A DNA stretch of 64,000 nucleotides from Seohaeicola zhoushanensis (GCF_014656415.1 NZ_BNCJ01000004.1:62001-126000); one strand, 5' to 3'. Shown: positions 47,286 to 57,401, counted from the stretch's first letter. Made by a program: numbers and translations. Notes: a model not told the origin generated them from the sequence alone.

Positions 47286-48674
47286 TCAGACCAGCCGGCC
47301 CCAGAGATCGTATTCGCCCGCCTCGTCCACCTCGACGGTGGCGATGTCGCCGGGGTTGAGGCCCTCGAACCCCTCGTCGATGAAGAGGTTGCCGTCGATC
47401 TCGGGCGCGTCGGCCCAGGTGCGGCAGGTGGCGGCCTCGTCATCGACCTCGTCGACAATGACCTGCAACCGCTGGCCCACCTTGGCGGCAAGCTTGGCCT
47501 CGGAAATCGCCTGCGAGACCTCCATGAACCGCTCCCAGCGGTCCTGCTTGACCTCTTCCGGCACGTGATCGGGCAGGTCGTTCGACCGCGCGCCCTTGAC
47601 GTTCTCGTATTTGAAACAGCCAACCCGGTCGAGCCGCGCCTCCTGCAGCCAGTCGAGCAGCGTCTGGAACTCGGCCTCGGTCTCACCGGGATAGCCGACG
47701 ATGAAGGTCGAGCGCAGGGTAATGTCGGGGCAGGCGGCGCGCCAGGCGGCGATCTCGTCGAGCGTCTTCGCCGCAGCGGCGGGGCGGGCCATGCGTTTCA
47801 GCACGTCGGGGTGGGCGTGCTGGAAGGGAATGTCGAGATAGGGCAGCACCCCATTCGACGGGTCCGCCATCAGCGGGATCAGGTCGCGCACATGCGGATA
47901 GGGGTAAACATAGTGCAGCCGCACCCAGGCGCCCAGCTGCCCGAGTTCGCGCGTGAGGTCGGCGATATGGGCGCGCACCTCGCGGTCTTTCCACAGGCTC
48001 GCGCCATGCTTGAGGTCCAGCCCGTAAGCACTCGTATCCTGCGAGATGATCAGCAACTCGCGCACACCGCTTTCCACAAGCTTTTCCGCCTCGCGCAGCA
48101 CCGCCTTGGCGGGCCGCGACGCCAGGCGGCCGCGCATGTCGGGGATGATGCAGAACTTGCACTTGTGGTTGCAGCCCTCGGATATCTTCAGATAGCTGAA
48201 GTGCCGGGGTGTCAGCCGGATGCCCGAGGCGGGCAGCAGGTCGATGAACGGGTCGGGGTCGGGCGGCACCGCGCCATGCACCGCGTCGAGCACCTGTTCG
48301 TATTGATGCGGGCCGGTCACCGCCAGCACCTTGGGGTGCACGCCGGTGATATACTCGGGCTCGGCGCCGAGGCAGCCGGTCACGATCACCCGGCCGTTCT
48401 CCTTCAGTGCCTCGCCGATGGCCTCGAGGCTCTCGGCCTTGGCTGAATCGAGGAACCCGCAGGTGTTGACGATCACCGCGTCGGCGCCGGCGTAATCGGG
48501 CGAGATCCCATAGCCCTCAGCGCGCAGCCGGGTCAGGATGCGTTCGCTGTCGACCAGCGCCTTGGGGCAACCAAGCGAGACCATGCCGATGGTCGGCTGG
48601 CCGGGGCGGGGCACATCGCCGAGTCGGGCCTTGGGGGCCAGGTCGGGGCGCAGGTTTGGCGGGTTGGTGCTCAT
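47286..48674 (-). CDS. rimO: RimO, ribosomal protein S12 methylthiotransferase
   Basis: 462-aa radical-SAM enzyme that adds a methylthio group to Asp89 of ribosomal protein S12. Layout: N-terminal UPF0004 domain with its three Cys ([15 protein letters not shown] and TGCLGAE), then the radical-SAM cluster CNHKCKFC (about 158-165) and a C-terminal TRAM domain. The start at 48674 gives the expected length. Divergent from the AsmA gene (about 130 bp). Confidence 0.96.
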   Translation of the reverse strand: MSTNPPNLRPDLAPKARLGDVPRPGQPTIGMVSLGCPKALVDSERILTRLRAEGYGISPDYAGADAVIVNTCGFLDSAKAESLEAIGEALKENGRVIVTGCLGAEPEYITGVHPKVLAVTGPHQYEQVLDAVHGAVPPDPDPFIDLLPASGIRLTPRHFSYLKISEGCNHKCKFCIIPDMRGRLASRPAKAVLREAEKLVESGVRELLIISQDTSAYGLDLKHGASLWKDREVRAHIADLTRELGQLGAWVRLHYVYPYPHVRDLIPLMADPSNGVLPYLDIPFQHAHPDVLKRMARPAAAAKTLDEIAAWRAACPDITLRSTFIVGYPGETEAEFQTLLDWLQEARLDRVGCFKYENVKGARSNDLPDHVPEEVKQDRWERFMEVSQAISEAKLAAKVGQRLQVIVDEVDDEAATCRTWADAPEIDGNLFIDEGFEGLNPGDIATVEVDEAGEYDLWGRLV

Positions 48675-48804
48675 GCGCGCGCTCTACACCGCCGCGCGCC
48701 GCCGCGCAAAGGGAATGCGCGGGCGCGCCGCCGCGTACAATACAGGCGTTGCACCGAAAATCAGACGCGGTATCATTCCGCCACGATCAAGACGAGGCGG
48801 GCGA

Positions 48805-50724
48805 ATGCGTTGGGTTTTCAGGATCATCGGCGCGCTCGCGCTTTGCGCTGTGCTGCTGGTCGGCGGGATTTTCCTGTTGCCTGGCGAGAAGATCGCCAGC
48901 CTTGCCGCAGAGCAGATCCGCGCCCAGACCGGGCGTGTGGTCACGATTTCAGGCGATGTCCGCTTCTCGATCTGGCCGGTGCTGGGCGTGCGTACCGGGC
49001 CTGTGACGGTGGCCAATGCCGACTGGGCCGGCCCCGAGCCGATCTTCGCCGCGCAGAGCATGTCGGTGGGGGTCGCCGCGGCCGACCTGCTGGCCGGATC
49101 GATTCGCATCACCGAGATCGTCGCCGAGGGCGCGCATCTGCGGCTGGCCCGCTGGCGCGACGGGCGCGGCAACTGGGAGATGGTGCAGCCGGTTCCCACG
49201 CCGCGCGAGACCGGCACCGGGGGAACCACGCGGCCAGTAACATTGGAGCGGCTGGTGCTCACCGGCGCGCGGCTCGACTGGAGCGATGCCGGCGCGGCGC
49301 CGCTCACGCTGGCGGGGATCGACCTGACGCTCGACTGGCCCGATCCGACGCGGGCGGCGGACATCTCGGTATCGATGAGCCCCGCCGGGGAGCCGGTCCG
49401 GGCGAACCTTTCGATCGGTGCCTTCCGCGCCTTCCTCGCCGGCGAGGTCACGCCGATCTCGGCCCAGCTCGAGGCGCCCGGCGGCACGGCGAGCTTTGAA
49501 GGCCGCGCCAATACAGCCGGCGCGCTGGCCGGCGATGTCAGCCTGAAGACCACCGACACGGCGCGGATGCTGGCCGCGGCCGGCCTCGGGCGGGTCGACA
49601 TCCCGTCCGGTGCCGGGCAAATGGCGCATGTTGCGACCGAGGCGACCTATACCGCCGATGGCCGCCTGTCGTTGCGCAAGCTTTCCCTGACGCTCGACCA
49701 GAACCGGCTGACCGGCGCGGCGGACATCGATCTCTCGGGCAAGCCAAAGATCGTGGCCCAGCTCTCGGCCGGAACGCTGGACCTGACCGGACTGGGCGGG
49801 ACGGCGGCAAGCGGCGGTGGCGCGGCGGCGGCCAGCGAGGGCTGGTCGACCGCACCGATCGACGCCAGCGCGCTGGGCCTGCTCGACGGCACCATCGACC
49901 TGACCGCCGATACGATCCGCACCTTGATGACCGAGTTCGGTCGGGCCGAGCTGCGCCTGACCATCGACAACGCACGCGCGGTGGCCGATATCGCCCGGCT
50001 CGACGCCTTCTCCGGCACCCTGACGGGGCAGTTCGTGGCCAACAACCGCAGGGGCCTGTCGGTGGGCGGCAAGCTGAATGCCGATGGTATCGAGATGTCC
50101 CGCGCGCTGAAGGACCTGGCCGATATCGAACGCTTCTCGGGCAAGGCCAATGCCGTGGTGGAGTTCCTCGGCGGGGGGACGAGCGAGGCGGAGATCATGC
50201 GCTCGCTCTCGGGCAGCGGCGGGCTGGCGATGGGGCAGGGGGTGATCGCGGGCGTTGACCTCAACGCGCTGATGACGCTGGGCAAGGGCAGCGGCGGCAC
50301 CACGGTCTTCGACAGCCTGGCTGCCACCTTCACCATGGCGGGCGGTAACCTGCAGAACGACGACCTGGTGCTGAGCCTCCCGAACTACCGCGCCGAGGGC
50401 AAGGGCCGCATCGGCCTGGGCGCGCGGGATATCGATTACCTGTTCACCCCGATCGCACTCAGGGCGCGGGGCGGCGAGGGGCTGGCGGTGCCCATCCTGA
50501 TCCGTGGGCCCTGGTCCGGTCCGCAGATCAAGCCCGACCTGGAGGGTGTGCTGAAGGCAAAGGCCGACACCCGCACCGACGAGTTGAAGGAGAAGGCAAA
50601 GGCGAAGCTGTCGGAACGGCTCGGCGTGCCGGTTGAGTCAAGCCAGGACGCCAAGGACGCGCTGAAGGACAAGCTGGAGGAAGAGGCGAAGAAGGGGCTG
50701 CTGAAGCTGTTCAACAAGAACTGA
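48805..50724 (+). CDS. AsmA family protein
   Basis: 639-aa protein with one N-terminal transmembrane helix (about residues 5-24) and a large periplasmic portion. The AsmA signature is clear at both ends: GRVVTISGDVRFSIWPVLGVRTGPVTVAN near residue 50 (shortened: SGDVRFSIWPVLGV) and SGSGGLAMGQGVIAGVDL and LPNYRAEGKGRIGLGARDIDY in the C-terminal half. AsmA-like proteins belong to the chorein/bridge-like lipid transfer group and affect outer-membrane assembly. RBS GAGGCGG before the ATG. The C-terminus is rich in Lys/Glu. Confidence 0.9.
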   Translation: MRWVFRIIGALALCAVLLVGGIFLLPGEKIASLAAEQIRAQTGRVVTISGDVRFSIWPVLGVRTGPVTVANADWAGPEPIFAAQSMSVGVAAADLLAGSIRITEIVAEGAHLRLARWRDGRGNWEMVQPVPTPRETGTGGTTRPVTLERLVLTGARLDWSDAGAAPLTLAGIDLTLDWPDPTRAADISVSMSPAGEPVRANLSIGAFRAFLAGEVTPISAQLEAPGGTASFEGRANTAGALAGDVSLKTTDTARMLAAAGLGRVDIPSGAGQMAHVATEATYTADGRLSLRKLSLTLDQNRLTGAADIDLSGKPKIVAQLSAGTLDLTGLGGTAASGGGAAAASEGWSTAPIDASALGLLDGTIDLTADTIRTLMTEFGRAELRLTIDNARAVADIARLDAFSGTLTGQFVANNRRGLSVGGKLNADGIEMSRALKDLADIERFSGKANAVVEFLGGGTSEAEIMRSLSGSGGLAMGQGVIAGVDLNALMTLGKGSGGTTVFDSLAATFTMAGGNLQNDDLVLSLPNYRAEGKGRIGLGARDIDYLFTPIALRARGGEGLAVPILIRGPWSGPQIKPDLEGVLKAKADTRTDELKEKAKAKLSERLGVPVESSQDAKDALKDKLEEEAKKGLLKLFNKN

Positions 50725-50949
50725 GGGGGGTGCTCTCCTCCGGCCCGGGGAAGGGGGGCGCCTTTGGCATGGGAATGTCTTGGCGGGGGGGGGCGGGGCC
50801 CTCCTCACCCTAACCCTCTCCCCCTCGGGGAGAGGGGATTGCTTCTGCCATGGGGAAGTCTCGGCGAGGGGCGGGGGTGCGTCCCCTCACCCTGACCCTC
50901 TCCCCCGAGGGGAGAGGGGAGGTGCCGCACCCGAAGGCGCCGCTCAGGG
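50725..50949. repeat. Two copies of the GC-rich palindromic repeat
   Basis: Cores at about 50803-50837 and 50884-50918 contain CTCACCCT(A/G)ACCCTCTCCCC and GGGGAGAGGGG, the same element as at 3366-3402. The surrounding GGGAAGTCTCGGCGAGGGG-type sequence is also duplicated, giving a unit of about 80 bp. They fill the gap between the convergent AsmA and phosphohexomutase genes and could act as bidirectional terminators. Confidence 0.85.
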
Positions 50950-52443
50950 TCAGATGGTCTGGTCGTAGTCGCCGACCGCCGGTTCGGTGCGGATCACCGC
51001 GTCGATATCGGCGAAGATGGCGCGCATCTCGGCGTCGCTCTCGCTGCTTTCGCAGACCACCACCAGGTTCGGCGTGTTCGACGAGGCGCGCACCAGCCCC
51101 CACGAGCCGTTGTCGAGGATGACCCGGGCGCCGTTCACCGTCACGACTTCCTTGATCGCGCGGCCGGCAAAGGTCTCGGAGGCCTCGGCCTTGGCGACAA
51201 GGCGGGCGACCAGCCGGTCGAGGATGTCGTATTTCTCGGTATCGGCGGCATAGGGCGACATGGTGGGGGTCGACCAGGTCTTGGGCAGGGCCTTGCGCAG
51301 GTCGCTCATCTTCATGTCCGGGTTTCGGTCCATCAGCTTGCAGATCTCGACCGCGACGCGCATCCCGTCATCATAGCCGCGCCCGATCGGCTCGGCCAGG
51401 AAGTAGTGGCCGGACTTCTCGAAGCCGGCCAGCGCGCCCAGCTCGTGCACGCGGCGCTTCATGTGGCTGTGCCCGGTCTTCCAGTAGTCGGCCTTCACGC
51501 CATGCGCACGCAGCTCCGGATCGGCGGCAAACAGTCCGGTCGACTTGACGTCGGCCACGAAGGTCGCGCCGGGGTGCAGCTTGGCCAGATCGCGGGCCAT
51601 GATCACCCCGACCTTGTCGGCAAAGATCTCTTCGCCCTCGTCATCCACCACGCCGCAGCGGTCGCCGTCGCCGTCGAAGCCCAGCGCGAAGTCGGCGCCC
51701 GAGGCCTTCACGGAATGCGCCATGTCGTGCAGCATCTCCATCGCCTCGGGGTTGGGGTTGTAATGCGGGAAGGTGTAGTCGAGCGTGTTGTGGCTCTCGA
51801 CCACCTCGACGCCGATCCGGCGGAACAGCTCGGGCGCAAAGGCCGAGGCGGTGCCGTTGCCGGTGGCGCAGACCACCTTCAGCTTGCGCGTCATGCGGAA
51901 GTCGCCGACGAGATCGTCCATGTAGGCCTCGAACACGCCATCGACGGATTCATAGGCGCCGCCGGGGCGTTCCTCGCCCTCGCCGTTCAGTACGATGTCG
52001 CGCAGTTCGGCCATTTCCTCGGGGCCATGGGTGAGGGGCATGTCAAAGCCCATCTTCACCCCTGTCCAGCCGTTCGGGTTGTGGCTGGCGGTCACCATCG
52101 CCACGGCGCAGCCGCCAAGGTGGAAGGACGAGAAATAGGCCATCGGCGTGATGCAGGGGCCGATGTCCTTCACCGTGATCCCGGCGCGCATCAGCCCGAG
52201 GATCAGCGCGTTCTTGATCGCCAGCGAATAGTCGCGGTAATCGTTGCCGACCGCGATCACCGGCTTGAGCCCGCGCCGCATCATCTGGGTGCCCAGGCCC
52301 AGGCCCAGCGCCGTCATGCCTGGCAGGTTGATCGCGTCGGGATATTTCCAGCGCGCGTCATATTCGCGGAACCCGGTCGGCGCGATCATCGGGTCGCGCA
52401 GGAATTCCCAGGTGTTCGGGGTCACCGTCGCCAAAGGCTTCAT
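50950..52443 (-). CDS. Phosphomannomutase/phosphoglucomutase
   Basis: 497-aa alpha-D-phosphohexomutase of the ManB/AlgC type. The phosphoserine loop is TASHNPNGW (about 105-113), the metal loop DGDGDRC (about 247-253), the sugar-specificity loop with EKSGHYF and the C-terminal phosphate-binding RASSNTPNL are intact. It interconverts hexose 1- and 6-phosphates for sugar-nucleotide supply. The ATG at 52443 is used. It is the last gene of the kpsT-kpsE-kdsA set and presumably supplies precursors for capsule or LPS. Confidence 0.93.
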   Translation of the reverse strand: MKPLATVTPNTWEFLRDPMIAPTGFREYDARWKYPDAINLPGMTALGLGLGTQMMRRGLKPVIAVGNDYRDYSLAIKNALILGLMRAGITVKDIGPCITPMAYFSSFHLGGCAVAMVTASHNPNGWTGVKMGFDMPLTHGPEEMAELRDIVLNGEGEERPGGAYESVDGVFEAYMDDLVGDFRMTRKLKVVCATGNGTASAFAPELFRRIGVEVVESHNTLDYTFPHYNPNPEAMEMLHDMAHSVKASGADFALGFDGDGDRCGVVDDEGEEIFADKVGVIMARDLAKLHPGATFVADVKSTGLFAADPELRAHGVKADYWKTGHSHMKRRVHELGALAGFEKSGHYFLAEPIGRGYDDGMRVAVEICKLMDRNPDMKMSDLRKALPKTWSTPTMSPYAADTEKYDILDRLVARLVAKAEASETFAGRAIKEVVTVNGARVILDNGSWGLVRASSNTPNLVVVCESSESDAEMRAIFADIDAVIRTEPAVGDYDQTI

Positions 52444-52467
52444 CGTCAATAATCTCTCGTCAAAGGG

Positions 52468-53301
52468 TCACAGGCGGATCGGATCTGCCTTGGCGATCCG
52501 GTCCAGGGTCATCAGGGTCTCGATCAGGCGGGGCATCTGGTCGAGGTAGATCATGTTGGGGCCGTCCGAGGGGGCGTTGTCCGGGTCCTCGTGGGTCTCC
52601 ATGAACACGCCGGCGACGCCGATCGCCACCGCCGCACGCGCCATCACCGGGGCGAATTCGCGCTGCCCGCCGCTCGATCCGCCCTTGCCGCCGGGCTGCT
52701 GGACCGAATGGGTCGCATCCATCACCACCGGGTAGCCGGTCTTGGCCATCTCGGGGAGCGAGCGCATGTCGGCCACCAGCGTGTTATAGCCGAAGGAGAC
52801 GCCCCGCTCGGTCAGCAGGATGCGCTCGTTGCCGGTGCTGGCGACCTTCTCGGCCACGTTGGCCATGTCCCAGGGCGCAAGGAACTGGCCCTTCTTGATG
52901 TTCACCACCGCGCCGGTGCGGCCGGCTGCCAGCAGCATGTCGGTCTGGCGGCACAGGAAGGCCGGGATCTGGATGATGTCCACCGCCTCGGCCGCCTCGG
53001 CGCATTGCGCCTCGGTGTGCACGTCGGTCAGCACCGGCACGCCAAGCGCCTTGCGCAGATCCGCCAGCACCTGCAGCCCGGCTTCCATGCCGATGCCGCG
53101 CTTGCCGGCAAGTGAGGTGCGGTTGGCCTTGTCATAGCTCGCCTTGAAGACGAACTGCGCGCCATGGGCGGCGCAGATCTCCTGCATCCGGCCGGCGATC
53201 ATCTGCGCGTGGTCGGCGCTTTCAAGCTGGCAAGGGCCGGCGATAAGGGTCAGGGGGCGGTCATTGCCGATCGTCAGACCGGCTACGTCAACTTGTTTCA
53301 T
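52468..53301 (-). CDS. kdsA: KdsA, 3-deoxy-8-phosphooctulonate synthase
   Basis: 277-aa enzyme condensing phosphoenolpyruvate with arabinose 5-phosphate to Kdo 8-phosphate. The sequences IAGPCQLES, FKASYDKANRTS, TDVHTEAQ, IPAFLCRQTD and NIKKGQFLAPWDM are those of KdsA. Length is normal. Kdo is needed for LPS and for the lipid linker of group 2-type capsules, which fits its position between the capsule export genes and a phosphohexomutase. Confidence 0.96.
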   Translation of the reverse strand: MKQVDVAGLTIGNDRPLTLIAGPCQLESADHAQMIAGRMQEICAAHGAQFVFKASYDKANRTSLAGKRGIGMEAGLQVLADLRKALGVPVLTDVHTEAQCAEAAEAVDIIQIPAFLCRQTDMLLAAGRTGAVVNIKKGQFLAPWDMANVAEKVASTGNERILLTERGVSFGYNTLVADMRSLPEMAKTGYPVVMDATHSVQQPGGKGGSSGGQREFAPVMARAAVAIGVAGVFMETHEDPDNAPSDGPNMIYLDQMPRLIETLMTLDRIAKADPIRL

Positions 53302-53303
53302 GT

Positions 53304-55025
53304 CTAAGAGGTCACCTGTTCGCGAAGGATCGAAGCCGTCAGCGACAACATAAGGTAGATGCCCGAAAAGATAAGGAAGGCCAAGATCGTATTCTCGAAC
53401 TTGCGCGGATAGCTGGCCTCCTGGCTGGCCACCGGCTGCACCGAGGTGGTCAGGTAGCGCACCTGACGGTTGGCCTCCATCCGGGTCTGTTCGACCTGCT
53501 GCAGCGCGGATTCCAGCATCAGGTTGCGGGTGGTAAGGTCGGCGCGGGCCATCTCGATCCGCGCGCTGAGCTCGGCCAGCGAATTCTCGCCCTTCGAGGC
53601 GTCGATCATCTTTGCATTCAGCCCGTCGAGCAGTTTGCGCAACCGGTCGACATCGGCCTGTGCGCCATCGACGCGGGCCTGGTTCGGCCGGGCGTTGTCG
53701 AGCAGCGCGGCCAGTTGCAGTTCCTTGTCCTGGAGCTGGAGTTCGACATTGTTGATCTGCCCGCGCAACGTGCTGATCAGCGCCTCGGGGTCGAGCAGGG
53801 CGCCCTGCTGCTGCAGGTTTACCAGCGCCGCCTGGGCCTGGCGGCGGGCCTCTTCGGCCTCGGCAAAGCCGGTCTTGGCGTCGCGCATCTGGTCGGCGCG
53901 CTTCTGCTCGGAGAGGTGGTTGATGCGCTGTTCGGCGTAGGAAATCAGCTTGTCCGAGAACTCGCGCGCAACCTCGGGGTCGGCGGCAGCGACCTCCATG
54001 CGGATCACGCCTTCGGTTGGGTCATAGCCGATCTTCACGTTGCGCGAATAGGTGCGGTATGCCTCTTCGTTGCTGGCGTCGGGGGCAAGGCGCTGGATCG
54101 GGTCGATCCAGTCCTGGCTGAAATGCGACTTGAAGCCGACGTCGGAATCGAGCCGAAGCATCGCGTCCTTGGATTGCAGGTAGGATTGCGTCGCGATCGA
54201 GTCCTGGCTGGTGGCGAACTGGGTGCCCGAGAGCAGGCCGCCCAGGCCGCTGCCGCCGACGTTGTCGGCTTGCAGGATCAGGAACTCGGACTTCGACGAA
54301 TACATCGGCGTCGCGACCTTGTAGAAGAACCAGCCGCAGATCACCGTCGGTAGCAGCACGAAGAAGGCCAGCCGCGTCAGCAGCAGCATCAGCCGCTTGC
54401 GCCGCCGCAGCATGATGTCGCGCTGGATTGCGCCGATGTCCCGCTCGCGCCGCTGCGCCGGGGTCAGCTCGGGGGCCGGCGAATAGGTGGTATGCGGGAT
54501 CGGCTGCCGCGCCGCGCCCTGTTGCGCCGCCTGCATCTGCCCGGCAGCGGCCGCCGCCGAAACCGCAGCAAAGGCGTCGGGCGCGCCATCGGCGAGCTCG
54601 GTCCCGGATTGCGGCACCACCAGTTCCAGCATGTTGGCCCGCGCGAAAGGGTCGATCCCCTGTTCGCGCAGCAGGCGCACGGCGTCGAAATCCGAGGTGG
54701 CAGGCAGGTTGTGCTTCTGCGCCACCCGGCGGGCCATCCGCAGCTGCCGCCCGGTCAGCCCCTCGCGGCGGATCGCCTCGATATCGGTATCGGCAGCGGC
54801 CTCGGCGGCAGATCCGACCTGGCCGTCGTGCGCGGCTTCCGGCGGCGCGGCCTCCTCGTCCACCGGCGCGCCGGCATCCGGCCCGGGCACCGCCCGCGCA
54901 ACGGCCGGCTCCTCCTGCCGGTCGAGCTCTTCCTCCTCCGTGGCATGGTCATCCGCCACGGCTGCCGACCCCAGAAGCGAGGTGCGCCGGATGCGGAATT
55001 TCCTAGCCTTGGGTTTCGTAGTCAT
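53304..55025 (-). CDS. kpsE: KpsE/RkpR-like capsule polysaccharide export protein
   Basis: 573-aa inner-membrane polysaccharide co-polymerase-like protein. Transmembrane helices at about residues 210-232 and near the C-terminus (about 548-568), with a large periplasmic coiled coil between (about 340-520; QAQAALVNLQQQGALL and ELSARIEMARADL). The first ~200 residues are an unusual cytoplasmic Ala/Glu/Pro-rich extension (EEEELDRQEEP, AAPPEAAHDG) followed by a GLTGRQLRMARRVAQKHNLP segment, longer than in classical KpsE. The start at 55025 overlaps the kpsT end by 23 bp. It ends 2 bp before kdsA. Confidence 0.88.
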   Translation of the reverse strand: MTTKPKARKFRIRRTSLLGSAAVADDHATEEEELDRQEEPAVARAVPGPDAGAPVDEEAAPPEAAHDGQVGSAAEAAADTDIEAIRREGLTGRQLRMARRVAQKHNLPATSDFDAVRLLREQGIDPFARANMLELVVPQSGTELADGAPDAFAAVSAAAAAGQMQAAQQGAARQPIPHTTYSPAPELTPAQRRERDIGAIQRDIMLRRRKRLMLLLTRLAFFVLLPTVICGWFFYKVATPMYSSKSEFLILQADNVGGSGLGGLLSGTQFATSQDSIATQSYLQSKDAMLRLDSDVGFKSHFSQDWIDPIQRLAPDASNEEAYRTYSRNVKIGYDPTEGVIRMEVAAADPEVAREFSDKLISYAEQRINHLSEQKRADQMRDAKTGFAEAEEARRQAQAALVNLQQQGALLDPEALISTLRGQINNVELQLQDKELQLAALLDNARPNQARVDGAQADVDRLRKLLDGLNAKMIDASKGENSLAELSARIEMARADLTTRNLMLESALQQVEQTRMEANRQVRYLTTSVQPVASQEASYPRKFENTILAFLIFSGIYLMLSLTASILREQVTS

Positions 55026-55707
55026 AGAGCTGCTTCGCTTCTTCCAAGGTGTCGAACATGTATAGCTGACCTTGCAGCAATACGGCCGCCGAGCGCACAA
55101 ATTTTTCCAGGGTGCGGGCCTGGTGCGACACCATGATGATGGTCGTGGTTTCCAACCGTTCCCGCAGGATCGCGCCGGCCTTCTTGTTGAATTCCACGTC
55201 GGTGGTTCCCGGCATCCCCTCGTCGATCAGGTAGATGTCGAATTCGAGCGCAAGCATCAACGAGAAGGCGAACCTTGCGCGCATCCCCGCCGAATAGGTG
55301 CCGACCGGCTGATCGAAATATTCGCCGAGGCCGCAGAGCCAGCGGCAATAGCTTTCGATGTAATCGGGGTCGAGGCCGTAGATCTTGGCGATATAGCGGC
55401 AGTTCTCCATCGCCGAGACCTTGGAGATCACGCCGCCCATGAACCCGAGCGGGAAGGAGATGTTGCACATGCGCCGGATCTCGCCCTCGTCGGGCTTCTC
55501 CAGTCCGGCCATCATGTTGATGAGCGTGGTCTTGCCGGTGCCATTGGGCGCCAGGATGCCGAAGCTGTGACCGAGGTCGACGCGGAAGCTGACCTGGTCC
55601 AGGATCACCTTGCGCTGGGTGCCGGTCCAGAACGACTTGCTGACGTTCGAGAATTCGAGGCCCGGCACGACGCTGGGCATATGACGTGACGCGGGCAATC
55701 CAAGCAT
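55003..55707 (-). CDS. kpsT: KpsT-like capsular polysaccharide ABC transporter ATP-binding protein
   Basis: 234-aa ATPase of the ABC-2 polysaccharide exporter. Walker A APNGTGKTT (about 53-61), a YSAGMRARFAFSLMLAL signature and Walker B IYLIDEGMPG are present in the form typical of KpsT. The ATG at 55707 is preferred; a TTG 33 bases upstream and an ATG at 55680 are alternatives. The permease KpsM, its obligate partner, is not next to it; the gene upstream is an unrelated divergent UDG-family gene. Confidence 0.9.
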   Translation of the reverse strand: MLGLPASRHMPSVVPGLEFSNVSKSFWTGTQRKVILDQVSFRVDLGHSFGILAPNGTGKTTLINMMAGLEKPDEGEIRRMCNISFPLGFMGGVISKVSAMENCRYIAKIYGLDPDYIESYCRWLCGLGEYFDQPVGTYSAGMRARFAFSLMLALEFDIYLIDEGMPGTTDVEFNKKAGAILRERLETTTIIMVSHQARTLEKFVRSAAVLLQGQLYMFDTLEEAKQLYDYETQG

Positions 55708-55899
55708 GGCTGTCGTTCCTGCACTCACCCTGCCTAGCAAGAGAAGGTTAATAGGTCGTTTACTCTACCTAGAAACCAAGTTGGGCGAGATTATGTCCGA
55801 TGGCGAAACAATTGTCCAAGCCCTTGCCGTGGCACCGGTTTGACGCAGGCCGCGTCACCGCCCAGTATCGCCGCTGCCCGAAAACCCGATGGAGCTTCC

Positions 55900-56484
55900 T
55901 TGACCGACCTCGCCGACCGCATCCGCGCCTGCCGCCTCTGCGCGCCGCGCTTCGCCGCGACGGCAACGGCGCACACGCCCCGGCCAGTGGCCTGGTTCCG
56001 CCCCGGCGCGCGGCTGCTGATCGCCGGGCAGGCACCGGGGGCGAGGGTGCACGAGTCCGGGCGGCCCTTCACCGACCCCTCGGGCGATCGGCTGCGCGAC
56101 TGGCTCGGGGTAGGCGAGGAGGTCTTCTACGACCGCGACCGCGTCGCCATCGTGCCGATGGCCTTCTGCTTTCCGGGCTACGATGCCAAGGGGTCCGACC
56201 TGCCGCCGCCGCCGCTCTGCGCGCAGACCTGGCACGGCGAGGTGATGGCGGCGCTGGGCGCGATGCCGCTGACGGTGCTGGTGGGCGGCCATGCGCACCG
56301 CTGGCATCTCGGCCGGCAGGGCTCGGTCACCGGGACGGTGGCGGGCTGGCGCGACCATGCGCCGGCGATCTTTCCCTTGCCCCATCCGTCCTGGCGCAAT
56401 ACCGCATGGATCCGCAAGAATCCCTGGTTCGAAACCGATCTGCTGCCGGTGCTGCGGGCGCGGGTCCGCGAGGTGCTGGAATGA
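55900..56484 (+). CDS. Uracil-DNA glycosylase family protein
   Basis: 194-aa UDG-superfamily protein. IRACRLC (about 7-13), LIAGQAPGARVHESGRPF (about 46-63), a DRDRVAIVPMAFCFPG central strand and the C-terminal PLPHPSWRN motif define the family, which includes DNA repair enzymes and orphan members. The N-terminal Cys pair (CRLC) is kept but the other Fe-S Cys residues of family 4 are not evident, so an iron-sulfur cluster is doubtful. TTG start at 55900 with GGAG six bases upstream. Its stop overlaps the SseB start. Confidence 0.85.
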   Translation: MTDLADRIRACRLCAPRFAATATAHTPRPVAWFRPGARLLIAGQAPGARVHESGRPFTDPSGDRLRDWLGVGEEVFYDRDRVAIVPMAFCFPGYDAKGSDLPPPPLCAQTWHGEVMAALGAMPLTVLVGGHAHRWHLGRQGSVTGTVAGWRDHAPAIFPLPHPSWRNTAWIRKNPWFETDLLPVLRARVREVLE

Positions 56485-57272
56485 CCGAAGAAACCCTGCT
56501 CGACGCCGCCCATGCGGCGATGGAGGCCGCCCCCGAGGACGGTGCCGCGCGGCTGCGCTTCTACGAGCGCCTGGCCGATGGCGAGCTGTTCCTGATGCTG
56601 GCCGAGGAATCGGACGGCGATGCGCTGATCCCCGAGATCTTCGACCTCTCCGACGGCCGCTTCGTGCTGGCCTTCGACCGGGAAGAGCGGCTCTCGGCTT
56701 TTTCCGGCGGTCAGGTGGTGCCTTATGCCAGCCTCTCGGGGCGGGCGCTGGCGCGGTTGCTGGCGGCGCAGGGGCTGGGGCTGGGGCTGAACCTCGAGGT
56801 GGCGCCCTCGTCGATCCTGCTGCCCGCCGAGGCGGTGGCCTGGCTGGTCGAGACGCTGGCCGATACGCCGACCGAGACCGAGGCGCAGATCGAGGAGGTG
56901 GCTCCGCCCGCGGGCCTGCCCGAGGCGCTGCTCGGCGCGCTCGACACCAAGCTCGCCGCCGCCGCCGGACTGGCCCGCGCGGCCCATCTGGTGGCGGTAA
57001 CCTATGCCGGCGGCGGGCGCGGCCACCTGCTGGCCTTCACCGCGGCGGCGCCGGGGGCCGAGCCGGCCCTGGCTCAGGCGGTGGCCGAGGCGTTGACCTT
57101 CTCCGGCATCGAGGCCGGGGCGCTCGACGTCGCCTTCTTCGCCGACAGCGACCCGATGGCCGCCCGGCTCGAGCGGGCGGGCCTGCGCTTCGACCTGCCC
57201 GAACCGGCGCGGGCCGAGGTGTTGCGCGCCGCGCCCGGCAGCGATCCTGCGCGCCCGCCGATCCTGCGCTGA
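56481..57272 (+). CDS. SseB family protein
   Basis: 263-aa protein resembling the SseB/PF07179 family. The N-terminal half has RLRFYERLADGELFLMLAEE and VLAFDREERLSAFSG, and the tail is a second alpha/beta domain (GRGHLLAFTAAAPGAEP). No signal peptide or membrane span. It overlaps the UDG-family gene by 4 bp (ATGA), so both are in one transcript. Function unknown; SseB-like proteins are best known as secretion-related chaperones or rhodanese-linked proteins. Confidence 0.8.
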   Translation: MTEETLLDAAHAAMEAAPEDGAARLRFYERLADGELFLMLAEESDGDALIPEIFDLSDGRFVLAFDREERLSAFSGGQVVPYASLSGRALARLLAAQGLGLGLNLEVAPSSILLPAEAVAWLVETLADTPTETEAQIEEVAPPAGLPEALLGALDTKLAAAAGLARAAHLVAVTYAGGGRGHLLAFTAAAPGAEPALAQAVAEALTFSGIEAGALDVAFFADSDPMAARLERAGLRFDLPEPARAEVLRAAPGSDPARPPILR

Positions 57273-57401
57273 AACAAAGCTCACGCCGGCTGTCCGGCCG
57301 TCACAGCTCTGCGAGGCCCCCTTCGCGGCGCGCCGCCGGTCGCTATCCTGATGCGGGCGCATGGCCTTCCGCCGTGACCGCATCAGGAGGAGTATCCCGC
57401 C

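Noticed and set aside
57270-57275. TGAAAC near the SseB stop
   Set aside because: Single hexamer without a partner at 32-33 bp and without GACA; taken as chance.
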